Below, piece after piece: positions 1 to 10,333 of a stretch of DNA of 64,000 nucleotides. Below the pieces are notes generated by a model. The model was given only the letters and a program-made list of their open reading frames with translations, searched no databases and was not told the origin of the DNA. How positions within the stretch are numbered: the stretch's first letter is position 1; every line of letters begins with the position of its first letter. The stretch comes from Linum tenue (taxonomy: Eukaryota > Streptophyta > Magnoliopsida > Malpighiales > Linaceae). The stretch is taken from NCBI GenBank assembly GCA_946122785.1, contig CAMGYJ010000004.1:61822679-61886678 (forward strand), written 5' to 3'. A program made the position numbers and the translations under genes.

Positions 1-1045
1 GAGCAGTTGATGAGGACCTAGGGACAAAATTAGCTGGATAACCATGCTTCTGAAAGCATTTGTCTTCTGAGTGACCTCTTCTTTTGCAATGGGTGCAGAT
101 AATAACAGTTCCAGATGTGGAGGCTTGAGGTCTGGACATGCCAGGTGGCCATCCATGCTTCTGAAAACAGATGTCCTCAGTGTGTCCCTCTCTTCTACAA
201 AAGGTGCAGTATGGTGGTTTGCTGTTGGTAGAAGTCCTTCTGTTTCCTCCTTGAAAACCAAGAGCAGTGGATTCTGTCTGTGTGGATGCAACCATTTTAC
301 CAGTTTGTGTACCATAGATCTGCCTTTCATGCTGTAACATGCGTTGAAAGACCCTGTTGATTGTAGGTAGTTCTTCTCCAAATAGTACTTGAGCTCTAAC
401 AGTAGCATAATTGTCATTTAACCCACGCAAGAACTTAATCACATAGCTGGTTTCATGGTATTGCAGGACACGAGTCATGGCAGCACAGTCAAGGTGACTA
501 GTGGGGGTGCAAGTACATGGCAAAAGGGGTTGGTAGTTCTCTAACTCATCACGAAGAGTGATGACATAGCCATAGTACTCAGTAATGGTACGATTACCTT
601 GATGCAGAGTAGAAAGGGCTTCTTCCAGTTCAGCAATCCGAATCAAATCACCAGATCCATACCTTGTTTGTAGACTAGACCATGCTTCAGCTGCTGTTTT
701 ACTTGAGAGAATGGTTTTGCGGATCTCTGAGGAAGAAGCTTGTTGTATCCAAGAAAGCACCATGACATTGTTACGAATCCAGGCGCCATGGCGTGGATCT
801 GTAGCCTCTGGCTGTGGAATAGTACCATTGATGAAGCCAACTTTGTTTTTAGCAGCAAGTGCATTGAGCATCGCCCTACTCCAGTCATTATAGTTTGTGG
901 CAGTAAGGGTTTCAGCGACAAGAAGAGATCCAGGCTGCTCGGAGCCATGGAGAAAGAAAGGGTCTGAGAGAGGGTCAAGAGGAATGGGGGCAGGCACATT
1001 TTGTTGCTCTGCCTGTTGTTGTTGAGCGGCTTGGTTGTCCGCCAT
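1..1045 (-). mobile_element. Ty1/copia gag-pol, 5' part (runs off window)
   Basis: On the minus strand an open frame starts at the ATG at 1045-1043 and stays open to the window edge (about 348 codons). The translation is a copia-type Gag: an N-terminal Gln/Asn-rich stretch, a gag core typical of plant copia polyproteins (NYNDWSRAML, then KTAAEAWSSLQ further on) and two CCHC zinc knuckles close to the window edge (CTFCRREGHTEDIC and CTHCKRRGHSEDKC, both C-x2-C-x4-H-x4-C). Two knuckles in one Gag is a variant; most plant copia Gags have one. A primer-binding site and LTR lie just upstream, so the orientation is certain. No stop or frameshift is visible in this part, so the element may be fairly young, but protease, integrase and RT are outside the window. 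Confidence 0.9.
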
Positions 1046-1083
1046 TGAAAAGAAGAAGGGCGGCGGCTAGGGTTCTATCCCGG

Positions 1084-1095
1084 GCTCTGATACCA
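1084..1095 (-). promoter_or_regulatory. Primer-binding site of the copia element (initiator Met tRNA)
   Basis: The minus strand reads TGGTATCAGAGC, complementary to the 3' end of initiator methionine tRNA, the standard primer of plant copia elements. It directly abuts the LTR end at 1096. Confidence 0.85.
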
Positions 1096-1413
1096 TAACA
1101 ACGAAGTGGTACAAGAGATTGAACCCTAAAAACTTGAGCATTTCATTACAATCTCTGGCCTTTATAGGCAGAGCATTACAGGAAGAAGACAAGCAAGTTT
1201 GCTGTTTGTTTTGAAGCTTGGAAAGGAAACAAGACAGTCTTGTGGCAAAAGTAAACAACGACTGAAAGGGAAAGAAGAAACGGCGACGTTCCGAGGAGAT
1301 GGCTTCTCCTTCAGCAGCACTGAAACGGCGGCGTTCCACTTAAGCTCCTTGTCTCGTGTCGAAACGTTGTCGTAGAGAATTCTGACCGTTGGAAATGAAT
1401 TTTCCGTCTGTTA
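1096..1413 (-). repeat. 5' LTR of the copia element
   Basis: The 318-bp stretch between the primer-binding site and flanking AT-rich DNA contains a TATAAAG promoter-like box in element orientation. It is bounded by the short inverted repeat TAACA...TGTTA. The ends are therefore TA..TA rather than the usual TG..CA, so the exact boundary is tentative. The partner LTR lies outside the window, so the target duplication cannot be checked. Confidence 0.6.
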
Positions 1414-1997
1414 GTGGAAGTTATATAAAATGGCCAAATAGATATAAAATACAAATAAGTAAGAAAAAGAGAATAAATAATTTTTTTGGAATTTTTTATT
1501 AAATAATATTATTAAATGATATGTTTTAATTATAGAAAATTTAAAAGGAAAATCGAAAAAACTGTGATGATAATTTCGTATTTTCAAGCAGTTTTTTCAT
1601 AAAAGCTTCTGAGTGGGTTTCAGATGTTTTAAAAAAACCTGGTTTAAACTTGTGTTCGACCCAATTTCACTTTTTGAAGTAAAAGCACTACGAAAAGTCG
1701 GATCAAAGATAGACATAATTAAATTGGAAAAATAACTGAGAGTTTTTCGCCTAACGATCTGATTTTTTTAGTTTGAATATGAAATGGTAGATACCGTGAA
1801 GAACGAATCAGACAAAAAAAGTGAATTGATTATTAACATATGAGTTTCTTTTACGAGATATAAAAAAATCAGATTTTAATCATGCTTCCAAGGTAATAAA
1901 ATATTTCCGTCCATATCATCGTATTTCCATCTTTCATCATATAGTTAAAAATCATTAACCATCCAAACTCATTGAAAGAATTCTTCTCATTTCGTAC
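1414..1997. other. AT-rich spacer between copia LTR and TPS1 exon 2
   Basis: No coding signal on either strand. This is where the third exon of TPS1 would be expected downstream of the exon 2 donor, and it is not here. Confidence 0.6.
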
Positions 1998-2702
1998 CTG
2001 AAGGAGCACGACAACCTTGTTGTCTTAGTAATCGAAAACGCAATGAAGTCTCGACAAGATCATGGCTCGCAGTACTGTCATCGTCAACAACGATGGTGGA
2101 AGAGTACTTTGTCATCGCACTATCGTACTGGCGGTTGAGTACTGCCTCGATCTCTCCCTCGAAGTGGTGGTCGAGGCCTAAACGTTGCAGTGCATCGATC
2201 ATTCTCAAGATTTTCATGGAGTTTCCTTCTTCTACATTTTTCTCCGTTTGCTTGAAAATGAACTTGGCTTCTGCTAGTTTCTGAGTGTGCCTTCTGACAC
2301 TGCTAATATCATCCTGCACAATCCCAAGACCATTAAATACGTATAAATAATATTTTCCAATATAACGGAGTCATGGACATGCACTCGTACGTGCATAAAA
2401 GAAAATTTTACGATGAAAACATTGAAAAATGAAAACCCTCGAAGGCCAAAAGGATTGGTGCTTACGTGGCGGCGTGTGGAGTCAGTACTGGTAGCCGGAA
2501 TCATCATCGGATCTTTTAGAGTGACATGTTTCTGATGAGCTTTCGGCGGCGCCGATGATGACGTGCGTTGTCCCTTGAGACCGGTGATTATCAGCTTTGC
2601 CGGCGCCGGAGGATTGGCACTACTGATAATGCTTTTTTCCAAGTAATAATCAATAGTTCTGGGGAGGAAGGAAGATAGGAAAAAAGTGTTTGAGAAAGAC
2701 AT
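1998..2702 (-). CDS. TPS: TPS1: terpene synthase, TPS-g type, 5' two exons only
   Basis: Two exons of a class I plant terpene synthase. Exon 1 (2702-2466) encodes a Ser/Pro-rich leader that looks like a plastid transit peptide and ends at a CAC|GTAAGC donor. Exon 2 (2313-1998) follows a GTGCAG acceptor in phase 0. It encodes the start of the N-terminal alpha-helical domain, with MIDALQRLGLDHHFEGEIEA and the closing RLLRQQG block, and ends TCAG|GTACGA in the same phase as the equivalent exons of TPS2 and TPS3. The MID-AxQRLGxDxHF signature and the lack of RRx8W suit TPS-g (linalool/nerolidol-type) enzymes. The exon for the rest of the N domain and the catalytic domain is absent from 1-1997. 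Either the gene is truncated, or the copia element sits in intron 2 and the remaining exons lie beyond the window. Unlike TPS2 and TPS3 it has an extra intron in the leader region. Confidence 0.8.
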
Positions 2703-2790
2703 GGCTACTTGGGAGAGTTTGTTTGTTTGCTTTCTTTCTTTTTCTGGATATCAGATTTGTGGATGCTACGATGAATCGAGATTATGGCAC

Positions 2791-2797
2791 ATTTATA
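2791..2797 (-). promoter_or_regulatory. TATA box of TPS1
   Basis: The minus strand reads TATAAAT about 90 bp upstream of the TPS1 ATG, similar to the spacing at the other TPS genes here. This suggests the 5' end of TPS1 kept its promoter. Confidence 0.5.
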
Positions 2798-2935
2798 GGA
2801 TTTTTTTGGGAAAACATCTAAGGCTTAATTATGGTTTGAAGAGTATCGATACTTTCCATTTTTCTCTGTGGGTTCGAGTAGTGGGGAACTCGTTACTTGA
2901 ATTATTTGATGCAAGATGGTGATGTCATATTGTCA

Positions 2936-3351
2936 TGTCAATTTAAGTGGAGGTATACGTGCAACTGTGACGTAGGGGCTGACTAGTATCTAAATATATT
3001 GGTTTCTATGGTGCAAATATAAAAAATGCGTTGATAATGTGTACCCAATTTTAAAAGTTGTCGGATGAGTCTAATATGATTATATAACATATGATCACAA
3101 CTAATCAATATGTTATTCTAAACTTTGAATCTTCAATTTTGAACCTTAACTCTAAATTCCTAAATCCTTCGAATCAAAGTAAATTTTGAATAATTTTGTT
3201 TTTCAAATTCGTGTATTTTCTTGTCTATCATATCACAAGTAACTATTGCATCATTTTGAATCACCTACTCACAATAACAACTATGAGACAAGTGTATAAC
3301 ATGTACCAAAAAAATGTGCCCTGAAAACAAAAGTACAAAACCATATGCATA
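2936..3351. other. AT-rich intergenic DNA
   Basis: No coding sequence, repeat or regulatory site that I can support. Confidence 0.6.
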
Positions 3352-3359
3352 GGTTTATC

Positions 3360-3661
3360 TAGGGGTGGCTATACGGTCCGGTCCGGTTAAATTGGACCAA
3401 ATTGATCCGGTCCCAGTCCGGTCTTTTCGGGAATATAAGGACCAAAGATTGGATTGGATACAGTCCGGTCTTGATTCGGTCCGGTCCCAATTTGATCTTG
3501 ATTTTAGGTGTTGGGGGTCTCTTATCCGGTCTTTATCCGTTTTTTTACCTCAAATCTAATCCCGAATATGAGATTGGATTGTTTGCTATCCGGTCCCGAT
3601 CCGGGTTATACGGTCCGATTTCGGGTAAAACCAAACAGTCCGAACCAAATAGCCAGCCCTA
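3360..3661. mobile_element. hAT-type MITE with 8-bp target duplication
   Basis: A 302-bp element with terminal inverted repeats TAGGGGTGGCTAT (left) and ATAGCCAGCCCTA (right), flanked by the perfect 8-bp duplication GGTTTATC at 3352-3359 and 3662-3669. Terminal repeats of this kind plus an 8-bp duplication are diagnostic of hAT elements. The interior is a degenerate array of CCGGT/GGTCC-type units with no coding capacity. Confidence 0.85.
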
Positions 3662-4029
3662 GGTTTATCCATGTCAGTTCCATTCATTCCCGTATTCTCA
3701 CGTGTTCTGTCCCGATATGTTCAATCATATGTTACTCTAATTTTGATATACTAACAAGCAAATATATAAGACATTTGACAAGTACAAAATTTCGATACAT
3801 CATATACTTATGTTTTGTCTTTAACATAAAGACGTATTCGAAGTCGAAACGTACATGCTAATTTTCATGTATGCGTACTTGACGAGCTCGATCTTATCGA
3901 CTACCAATCTATCCAAAAGCGAGGCAACCTAGCTAGATCGAGGGCGCTTATGATAATGCTCGGTAACTAATCAATATACGATGTCCTCAGACCTCAATCA
4001 AATTAATAAGGCTTTTCACCATGTCCATT

Positions 4030-4200
4030 ACTCGTTCCAAGTGATGTAGAGTGTTGCCATGAATCAAGGCCAGCCGGCCGGTCGCCGGACTCGTCATTCC
4101 TCAACACGCCAATTTTAACAACCCAGTGGACAAGACAGAATATAATGTTGGGGATGGGGTCGTCGCCGGGCCGGGCCTCTCTCCTGATCACCCAACGTAC
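4030..4200. repeat. Segmental duplicate, copy A (left part)
   Basis: This stretch is clearly similar to about 6022-6165 (shared blocks include TTTTAACAACCCAGTGGACA and CAACGTACGCGCT). The same duplication resumes on the other side of the inserted element at 5196-5330, matching 6185-6345. Confidence 0.7.
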
Positions 4201-4410
4201 GCGCTGTTTACGGCTTTAGAGTGTGTATTTGACTGTTGGGTCAGGAGCATGGTAAAGGAAACCGGATCGTACCGGCCGGTTCAACCGGTAAAACCGGGAA
4301 TCCGACCAACAGCGAAACGATACCCTACCAGCCACCTTTCTATCGCGCCGGCCGGTTTAATCGGCTTAACCGGCATGAACCGGTATACCGTCCGGTTTAA
4401 ATCAGACTGG

Positions 4411-4776
4411 CGGGGCTGCCACTATGAAGGCACCCTCAAAGACAACAACAACGGCGGTGGCGGCGGGGCTGCACGCGAGTCGTCGGAGAGCACCATCGGG
4501 ACAGGGGCGGCGGCGAAAAGCCAGAGCCAGAGTCAGAGTCAAAGCCGCGGCGGCGGTGGGTTTGGATTTGACTTCGATTTGAATCTGCCGGCCAGCCCTG
4601 ATCTGGGATTGGCCATCGGCGGCGGCAGCGTGGTTCAGAAACCTTCCCGGAGGATTGACGGAGTAGTAGAAAACGAATAAGTGGAGAGTCCTCTCCCCGG
4701 GAAGAAACCAAGATTGTCGCTCGGCCTACAAGTCACCACCGACCTGATTGGAAGTGTTTGGAATTCACAGTTGTAA
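4411..4776 (+). pseudogene. Captured C-terminal fragment of a ZAT-type C2H2 zinc-finger repressor
   Basis: The reading frame starts with CHYEG, matching the end of the second QALGGHKRCHYEG-type finger of C1-2i zinc-finger proteins. Poly-Gly and Ser/Gln-rich linkers follow, then an EAR repression motif (FDLNLPASPD). An in-frame TAA at 4678-4680 precedes the conserved tail VESPLPGKKPRLSLGL, which also belongs to this family; the frame closes at 4774-4776. The fingers themselves are missing, so the fragment is not a functional transcription factor. The order EAR motif, then VESPLPxKKPRL matches stress-response C2H2 repressors; the assignment rests on these motifs only. It lies wholly inside the TIR element at 4248-5195 and was presumably captured by it. 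Confidence 0.75.
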
Positions 4777-4971
4777 TAGAAAAGAAGTTGAGATCTGGGT
4801 TTATTTGGAAGGCTAAAGCTTTTAGCTACAAAGCTCTCCCAACCCAGAGAGAAAGGGGATTAATTTTCTGGTGATTGATGGAAAGACAGAGGGGCGGTGG
4901 AAAAGAAAGGGAGAAGATGGGGGCTCACGTGTTGTCTGTGATAGTGATTTAGGTTTAGGATTTTTATACTA

Positions 4972-4991
4972 ATATATATATATATATATAT
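4972..4991. repeat. (TA)n microsatellite
   Basis: About 20 bp of alternating TA, inside the 4248-5195 element. Confidence 0.8.
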
Positions 4992-5343
4992 TAAAGGTCA
5001 ATTATTATGTGGTACTCAAAATTGAATTATACACCAGTCATCAAATTCCTTACTCATTGCATTTTAGGCATGTGTTTTAATGATTATTACAAAAACGGTA
5101 TTTGCTGGTATGAAACGGTTGAACCACGGTCGTACCACAAAATACCCTATCAGAAAGGAATCCGGTTTGATGTCCGGTACGGTTTCCTTTACCATGGTCA
5201 GGAGGGCCCATGGACCGCAGTATATATGCAAAAGGAAAGTAGGAAACCAACATAGAAAGTAATAGAACCCACCCAACTCCTACTGGTCCTGCAACTTTTG
5301 CTCAGATTGAACTCATTTCTTTGTATTAGATGCACGGGATACA

Positions 5344-5577
5344 TGACGTGGCGGGTCGGGTTTTATTTTTGTTGGATTATATCCGGCTGATTAGGCAATT
5401 CTGTTTGCCACATCATCACTTAACGGACTTCATTAACGGAGTTGGACGGAGACTAACGGCGAGTGACTAAATGTGTCCAGCTTTAGTAATTGTAGTGACC
5501 AAATTTGATAATAATTTTTTCTAGTGACTAAACATGTCCCGATTTTGTAATCTCAGTGACCAAATGTGTCTTTAACC
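5344..5577. mobile_element. Terminal fragment of a Mutator-like element
   Basis: Similar over its length to the right-hand terminal repeat of the element at 16254-17886. It shares GCGGGTCGGGTTT, GGAGTTGGACGGAGACTAA, AATTTTTTCTAGTGACTAAA and the terminal block CAAATGTGTCTTTAACC. No left end is visible, so this is a truncated copy or solo terminus. Confidence 0.75.
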
Positions 5578-6014
5578 CAAAAAAAATTAGTAAAAACTTA
5601 AGAGCAAATGTCCAATTTTAGAGTATAGATGCTCATTTACTTGAATTTTTATAAAATTTAGAGACAACTTAAACAACTTGTATATATTTTATAGGTAACT
5701 TATCTCTACCATATTTCTACTAACATTTACGTAGAGTATCTATACCGTATTTTTTTGCCATAGATAGATAGTAAAAAGATAGCGTATTACAAATTTTTGC
5801 AAATTAAAAGCGGTAGTCAACCTAGTGTTGAGCTACCGATGCAAGGGCCGTTTATGCCACTAAATGGGCAGCCCTGTTAGTATGCCTAGAACCATAAATA
5901 AACGAATAAACGCAAAGGAAGTCTTCCTGCAGCAAAATTCTTGAAGCACCTATCCGTCGAGTATAACCTTCATATCTAGAGAGAGTATCTATACCGTATT
6001 TTACTAACAAAATA
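5578..6014. other. AT-rich intergenic DNA
   Basis: No coding or repeat signal that I can support. Confidence 0.5.
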
Positions 6015-6021
6015 ACGTAGT

Positions 6022-6345
6022 GTGTTATCATGAATTAACGCCAGGCGGAATGTCATTCCTCAACGCGCCATTTTAACAACCCAGTGGACAGAATTTAACG
6101 TTGGGACTTGGGAGTACGCGGGCCGGTCCTCTGTCCTGACTCCTTATCACCAACGTACGCGCTTGGGTTGGGCCCATTTCCATCCCTATTAGGAGGGCCC
6201 GTGGACCACAGTACGCGAAAGGAAAGTAGGAAACCAACATAGAAAGAAGTCAATGACAAAAAAAAAAAAAAAACATAGAAAGAAGTCAAAGAACTCATCC
6301 AACCCAACTGGCCCTGCAACTCCTGCTCAAGCCCAGAATGAATTC
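6022..6345. repeat. Segmental duplicate, copy B
   Basis: Second copy of the DNA around 4030-4200 and 5196-5330, without the TIR insertion that splits copy A. Shared blocks include GGAAAGTAGGAAACCAACAT and the GGAGGGCCC(A/G)TGGACC motif. Confidence 0.7.
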
Positions 6346-6370
6346 GTTTCCTTTGGACTGGATTCTCAAC

Positions 6371-7739
6371 ATCGATCTCAAATTCTCAATTGAATTCATA
6401 TTCCAACTTATTATTCCAAACTTCTAAAATACATATCGATGGAGAGATGAAGTACAAGTTTACATCTTGTTGATATCCAACGATATTTCAAAACGATATA
6501 TGGAATCTTTCTACAGAGCCTCGCAGCTCCAACCAGTTGATATAGCATAGACACTCAAAGCACATGAAAACGATGCAAGCTAGGGATCGACTGGTTGGTA
6601 TGATTTCAAGATATACCCACCAACGCACAAAAGGCTGGCGTAACTCCACGAATCTAAATTAAACCTTAACCACGGCATCAAAAGCACTACTGTGGGTGGG
6701 AAATGGGAGTGCTTTCAAAGAGGAGTCATCGATCAGGAAGTCGATCTCATCAAATGCATGGAAGGGAATAATCAAGCGACAAACCCTCGTGGAAAAAACC
6801 CTCATAGAAACATCGGCCATCACATGCTTGCTGGGTCCTTAATTGGTACTCTCGCAAGTTTTAAGGAACTAGCTTAATTGGTTCCCATGGAGAATGGCCG
6901 ACCAAGTATACTATGGGTTTGGACGAGACTCGGGCAATGGGTCGGGTTGGGTGGGGTTTTGTCAAATCCATGGGTTTATCCGTTAAAAAAATTCGGGGTA
7001 AAATCCAATGGGTTTGGAAAACTCAAACTCAACCCAACTCGCTGGGTATCCGCGGGTTCATGGGTATCCATGGGTTTTTGTAGTAAAAAATTTACAATGA
7101 AAAGTTCATATCAAAATAAAAGTTAGATATCAATTTCTCCATACAAATTATCCATACATAAAACACGAGTCTAGAAAATTCAAACATATCACAAATTATC
7201 CGTACAAATTGTAAATTAGATTGGGGAAAATTAGAATTAGGGTAGGGTTTGAAGAGAGTAGGAGACAAAATAAGTGTGGGCTGGTACCTATGGGTTGGGT
7301 ATCCCTAAACCCAAACCCAACTCAACCCGATGAAAGTGTAACGAGTTTAAACCCGTTGGATCGACTAGGGTACCCGTGGGTTCAGGTTTTGTTGCCATCC
7401 CTAGATTGGGCCCTTATTGTCGTACGGGTCATTGTAAAGTCTATGTTGCATGGTGATAGGACTAGGGTTAGACGTATGTATGTGGCTATGATCCATCGTA
7501 GTAAAGTAACTAGATTTATCTGGCCCGAAGGCTAGGATTAGATCCGCTAAGGTCTTTCACAACCACTTTCTCAGGAGGTGAGGGACGATTTCTATGTTGC
7601 AAAATAAAAGGTAAAAGAAGACAAGTACAAAAAAATTGAACATGACATACTTGGGAGGGTACCAGGTTACCTAGGCGGTCGGGCAGTGTTCCGAAGCCTT
7701 ACCTGAAGTACCAGTCCTAAGCGTGTTTAGTCATGTTTT
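6371..7739. other. Intergenic DNA with a degenerate GGGTT-rich element
   Basis: No genes. About 6890-7403 is rich in GGGTT/AACCC units and ends in GCCATCCCTA (7394-7403), the terminal sequence of the TAGGGATGGC hAT-like MITEs found elsewhere in the window. I could not find a convincing left end. The rest is featureless. Confidence 0.4.
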
Positions 7740-9120
7740 AGTATTTAATTATGTTAATCTCGTCATATTGAGAATATTATTATGAGAATAAGCAAACTTC
7801 CAAATCCCTCATTCCTATTTCTCTCTACTCTCTCTCGATCTATGTTCACCTCAATCCCCAATTTTCTGTTCATCTTCTATCCCAATCTTCTTCGTCATAC
7901 CTACAACAAATTGGTATCAGATCCCTGTTGAAATCATCATAGTTTTCAATGGGGGGCGTCGTTTCAAAAGTATCTTCAGTTCGTTGAGGAATCACAACGT
8001 AGCAACATGGTGATTGCGACAGCAGCAGAGACGTGTGTTGAAACTGCGAACAAAGCAAGCGATGGCGCGGCCATCCCCTTTCACACCTTCAACCACGCGT
8101 CATCACCAAACACGATGAGGTTTTGAGGCATGTTGGATGGGAAAATGCCTCTCACGCTGGTTAACACCGAATCGTTCTTGAACTTCATCAATGAGGGGTT
8201 TGCCGCAACTCTAATGCGACGAGTGAGTTAGATTCGTCCCTTTTCTATCAAGGTCGCGAGGGGTCAATCCCTACAATGCACGCAACGACTGGAAGAGGTG
8301 TGGGTGAACCTTCATGGTGCGGAGGTAACTCTAAACCTGTTTGTGTTACCGATTTGAGGCTTGGATGTGAGTTTGGGGATACCTTAGCTAAGGAGCCTAG
8401 GGCTAGTGACAAGCGATTGGGACAGATTAACCACGAAGTTGCGTTTGAAGGAGAAGGACTGGGAATTACATGGCTTTTTTACTGCCACGGGTCCGATTGA
8501 GTGGGAAGGATTGTTGCACGATGAATATGTGATGTTCGTAGCCCTGTGCGTTCAGGTGGAACACAAGCACTTGCGAAGGAGCTCGCGACAAACTTGTAGA
8601 AAATTCTGAACTCCTATGTTGGGTAATTGAGAAGCCAGAAATATTACCTCCGAAACGACCTGTGGACCATCAAAGTCAATTGAAGAGAAGGGACGAAGGT
8701 GGTAAACGTGAGACCATGCCGTTGTGCCCATTCCAGAAGGAGGAAATAGAAAATCAAGTGGGTGAGATGTTGGATACCGAGTAGATAAGATCCCACACTA
8801 GTCCGTTCTCCTTGAATGTGTTGTTTCTTAAGAAGAAAGATGGAACTTGACGATTCTGTATAGACTACCAAGCCTTGAATGATGCCACGATTAAGTTTTG
8901 ATTTTCCATACTGATAGTAGAGGATATGTTAAACAAGCTCCATGGGTCATAGGTCTTCACCAAGCTGGACTTGAGGACGGGTTACTATTAGATCAGAATG
9001 AACGAGGCAGATGTGCATAAAACTGCTTTCAGGATGCACAACGGACACTACGAGTATCTAGTGATTCCATTTGGCTAGTGCAACGTGCCCTCTACATTCC
9101 AAGCCACCATGAACGGTATT
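7740..9120 (+). mobile_element. Decayed Ty3/gypsy element with RT remnant
   Basis: TTGGTATCAGATC near 7910 looks like a decayed Met-tRNA primer-binding site after an LTR-like stretch. From about 8640 to 9115 the plus strand reads as a Gypsy reverse transcriptase: FLKKKDGT*RFCIDY, then VFTKLDLRTGYY, HKTAFRMHNG and HYEYLVIPFG. In-frame stops include sites where Trp or Leu is expected. It is long dead. The sequence switches abruptly at about 9120 into a copia integrase fragment. Confidence 0.75.
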
Positions 9121-9124
9121 TTTT

Positions 9125-9445
9125 GTGATATCCTTAGCAAGAACGATTGGGAAATTACATCGCACTAAGTTACCTAAGAAGGGTATCCACAGGACGAAGG
9201 GGACACTGGACTATCTCCATTCCGATTGTTGGTGTCCTCCACGAGCAGAATCTATTGGAGCCATCGGGTATTTTCTGTCTATTATTGATGACTACTCAAG
9301 ATTTACATGGATTTTCATGATGAAGAAGAAAAGTGAAGCCTTCACGAAGTTCAACATGTTCAGAGAGCATGCATGTTTGAAAAATCTAGACTTAGAGATA
9401 GAGAGGGTCGGACGAAGAAGATTATTGAAATCGTATATTTCTTAA
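9125..9445 (+). mobile_element. Ty1/copia integrase fragment
   Basis: The translation has the start of a copia integrase: GKLHRTKLPKKG, HRTKGTLDYLHSDCW and YFLSIIDDYSRFTWIF, including the first catalytic Asp. The frame ends at 9445 and no second or third catalytic residue is present, so it is a fragment. Confidence 0.8.
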
Positions 9446-9650
9446 CTAACTCGAGTTATTGGGATAAATTCAATCGTGTATCATATATCATTTATTAACA
9501 CACTCGCTCAAACGAAACCACCATATGTATGAGTTTGAAGTTTGCACAAATCCAACCATCATGTGCTTAACAGAACGGATGAGGATTATAAGAATTCAAA
9601 CATAAGACTTTTACGTCACATAAGACACTGATACCATGTCAAGCACAGAC
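9446..9650. repeat. Dispersed SINE-like repeat
   Basis: Starts CTCGAGTTATTGGGATAAA and ends GATACCATGTCAAG. Related copies occur near 14830-15030, 22800-23060 (opposite orientation), 25375-25440 and 52550-52760. The better copies contain GTTCGAATCC (on the opposite strand), like a Pol III B box. No A box was confirmed. Confidence 0.5.
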
Positions 9651-10250
9651 AACTCTGGCCCGAATATATCATTGTCTGACGTCAGCAATGACCCATGCGC
9701 ATGGCGTCTCTTTGACTCTTCTCAGCTGGTTGTTTTGTAGGCTTTTACATTTCCTTATTTTTCGTTCTTTGCTTACTTCGTCGTTTCGAGTGCGTAATTG
9801 GTTGCAACAATCGAGTAATACTCCTTGAAAGGAAACCCACAACCACCGCTTTTTAATACATTTCTACCCGTTTGTGAACGTAGAATATGTATGAGGTGTA
9901 ATTTGTAGCGCAAATGCGTGTGGGGAAATGACCTCAATCTCAGACGCCTATCATGCAATTACCTTCCATCAATTTCTATCATTCACAACTTCATATACAT
10001 ATCTAGTACGAGGTTTATATACACAGAAAATTAGCACGATCAAACCGTTTTTAATACGATATCAGATTATGGAGTTTACTGCAATCGTTGGATCATTTAA
10101 TCATACGATATGACATGCGTGTCCAATCTTCAACGCCAAATTAACTTTCGTTCTAAGTGACGTATTTCTCAAAAATATCTCAAAAATTCGAGTTATTGGA
10201 ATCGATTATTTTCCTTCATGGCGGGAGTGAACGGAAGTACTCCAAAGCTC
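9651..10250. other. Intergenic DNA upstream of TPS2
   Basis: No coding sequence. It presumably contains the distal TPS2 promoter; I recognise no specific motif. Confidence 0.4.
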
Positions 10251-10253
10251 CAC

Positions 10254-10260
10254 TATATAT
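10254..10260 (+). promoter_or_regulatory. TATA box of TPS2
   Basis: TATATAT lies 74-80 bp upstream of the ATG at 10334. It argues against the longer open frame starting at 10157, which would begin upstream of the TATA box. Confidence 0.65.
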
Positions 10261-10333
10261 GTGTGTAACTAGAGGTACATTTAAATTAAGGGCACCTAAA
10301 ACTGATAAACTCCTCCAAACACAACAGACAATA

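Larger units (their letters stand above)
4248..5195. mobile_element. Non-autonomous TIR element carrying a C2H2 zinc-finger gene fragment
   Basis: A 948-bp element delimited by the perfect 16-bp inverted repeat ATGGTAAAGGAAACCG (4249-4264) and its reverse complement (5180-5195). The 9-bp duplication GGTCAGGAG flanks it at 4239-4247 and 5196-5204. The subterminal regions are full of CCGGTT/AACCGG units. The related duplicate at 6022-6345 lacks this insert and acts as an approximate empty site. The 9-bp duplication suggests a Mutator-like (Pack-MULE-style) element, although the short TIR would also suit hAT. A fragment of a host transcription-factor gene lies inside (next entry). Confidence 0.75.

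Noticed and set aside
1096..1413. Claim of a complete copia element with target duplication here
   Set aside because: The other end is outside the window and the LTR ends are not TG..CA, so the insertion cannot be fully defined.
4126..4680. 184-codon frame that could be called a gene
   Set aside because: Its first half is transposon terminal DNA and its second half a captured zinc-finger fragment ending at an internal stop. Annotated as pseudogene.
10157..10333. Upstream extension of the TPS2 first exon
   Set aside because: It lies around and before the TATA box and does not resemble a transit peptide. The ATG at 10334 is preferred.
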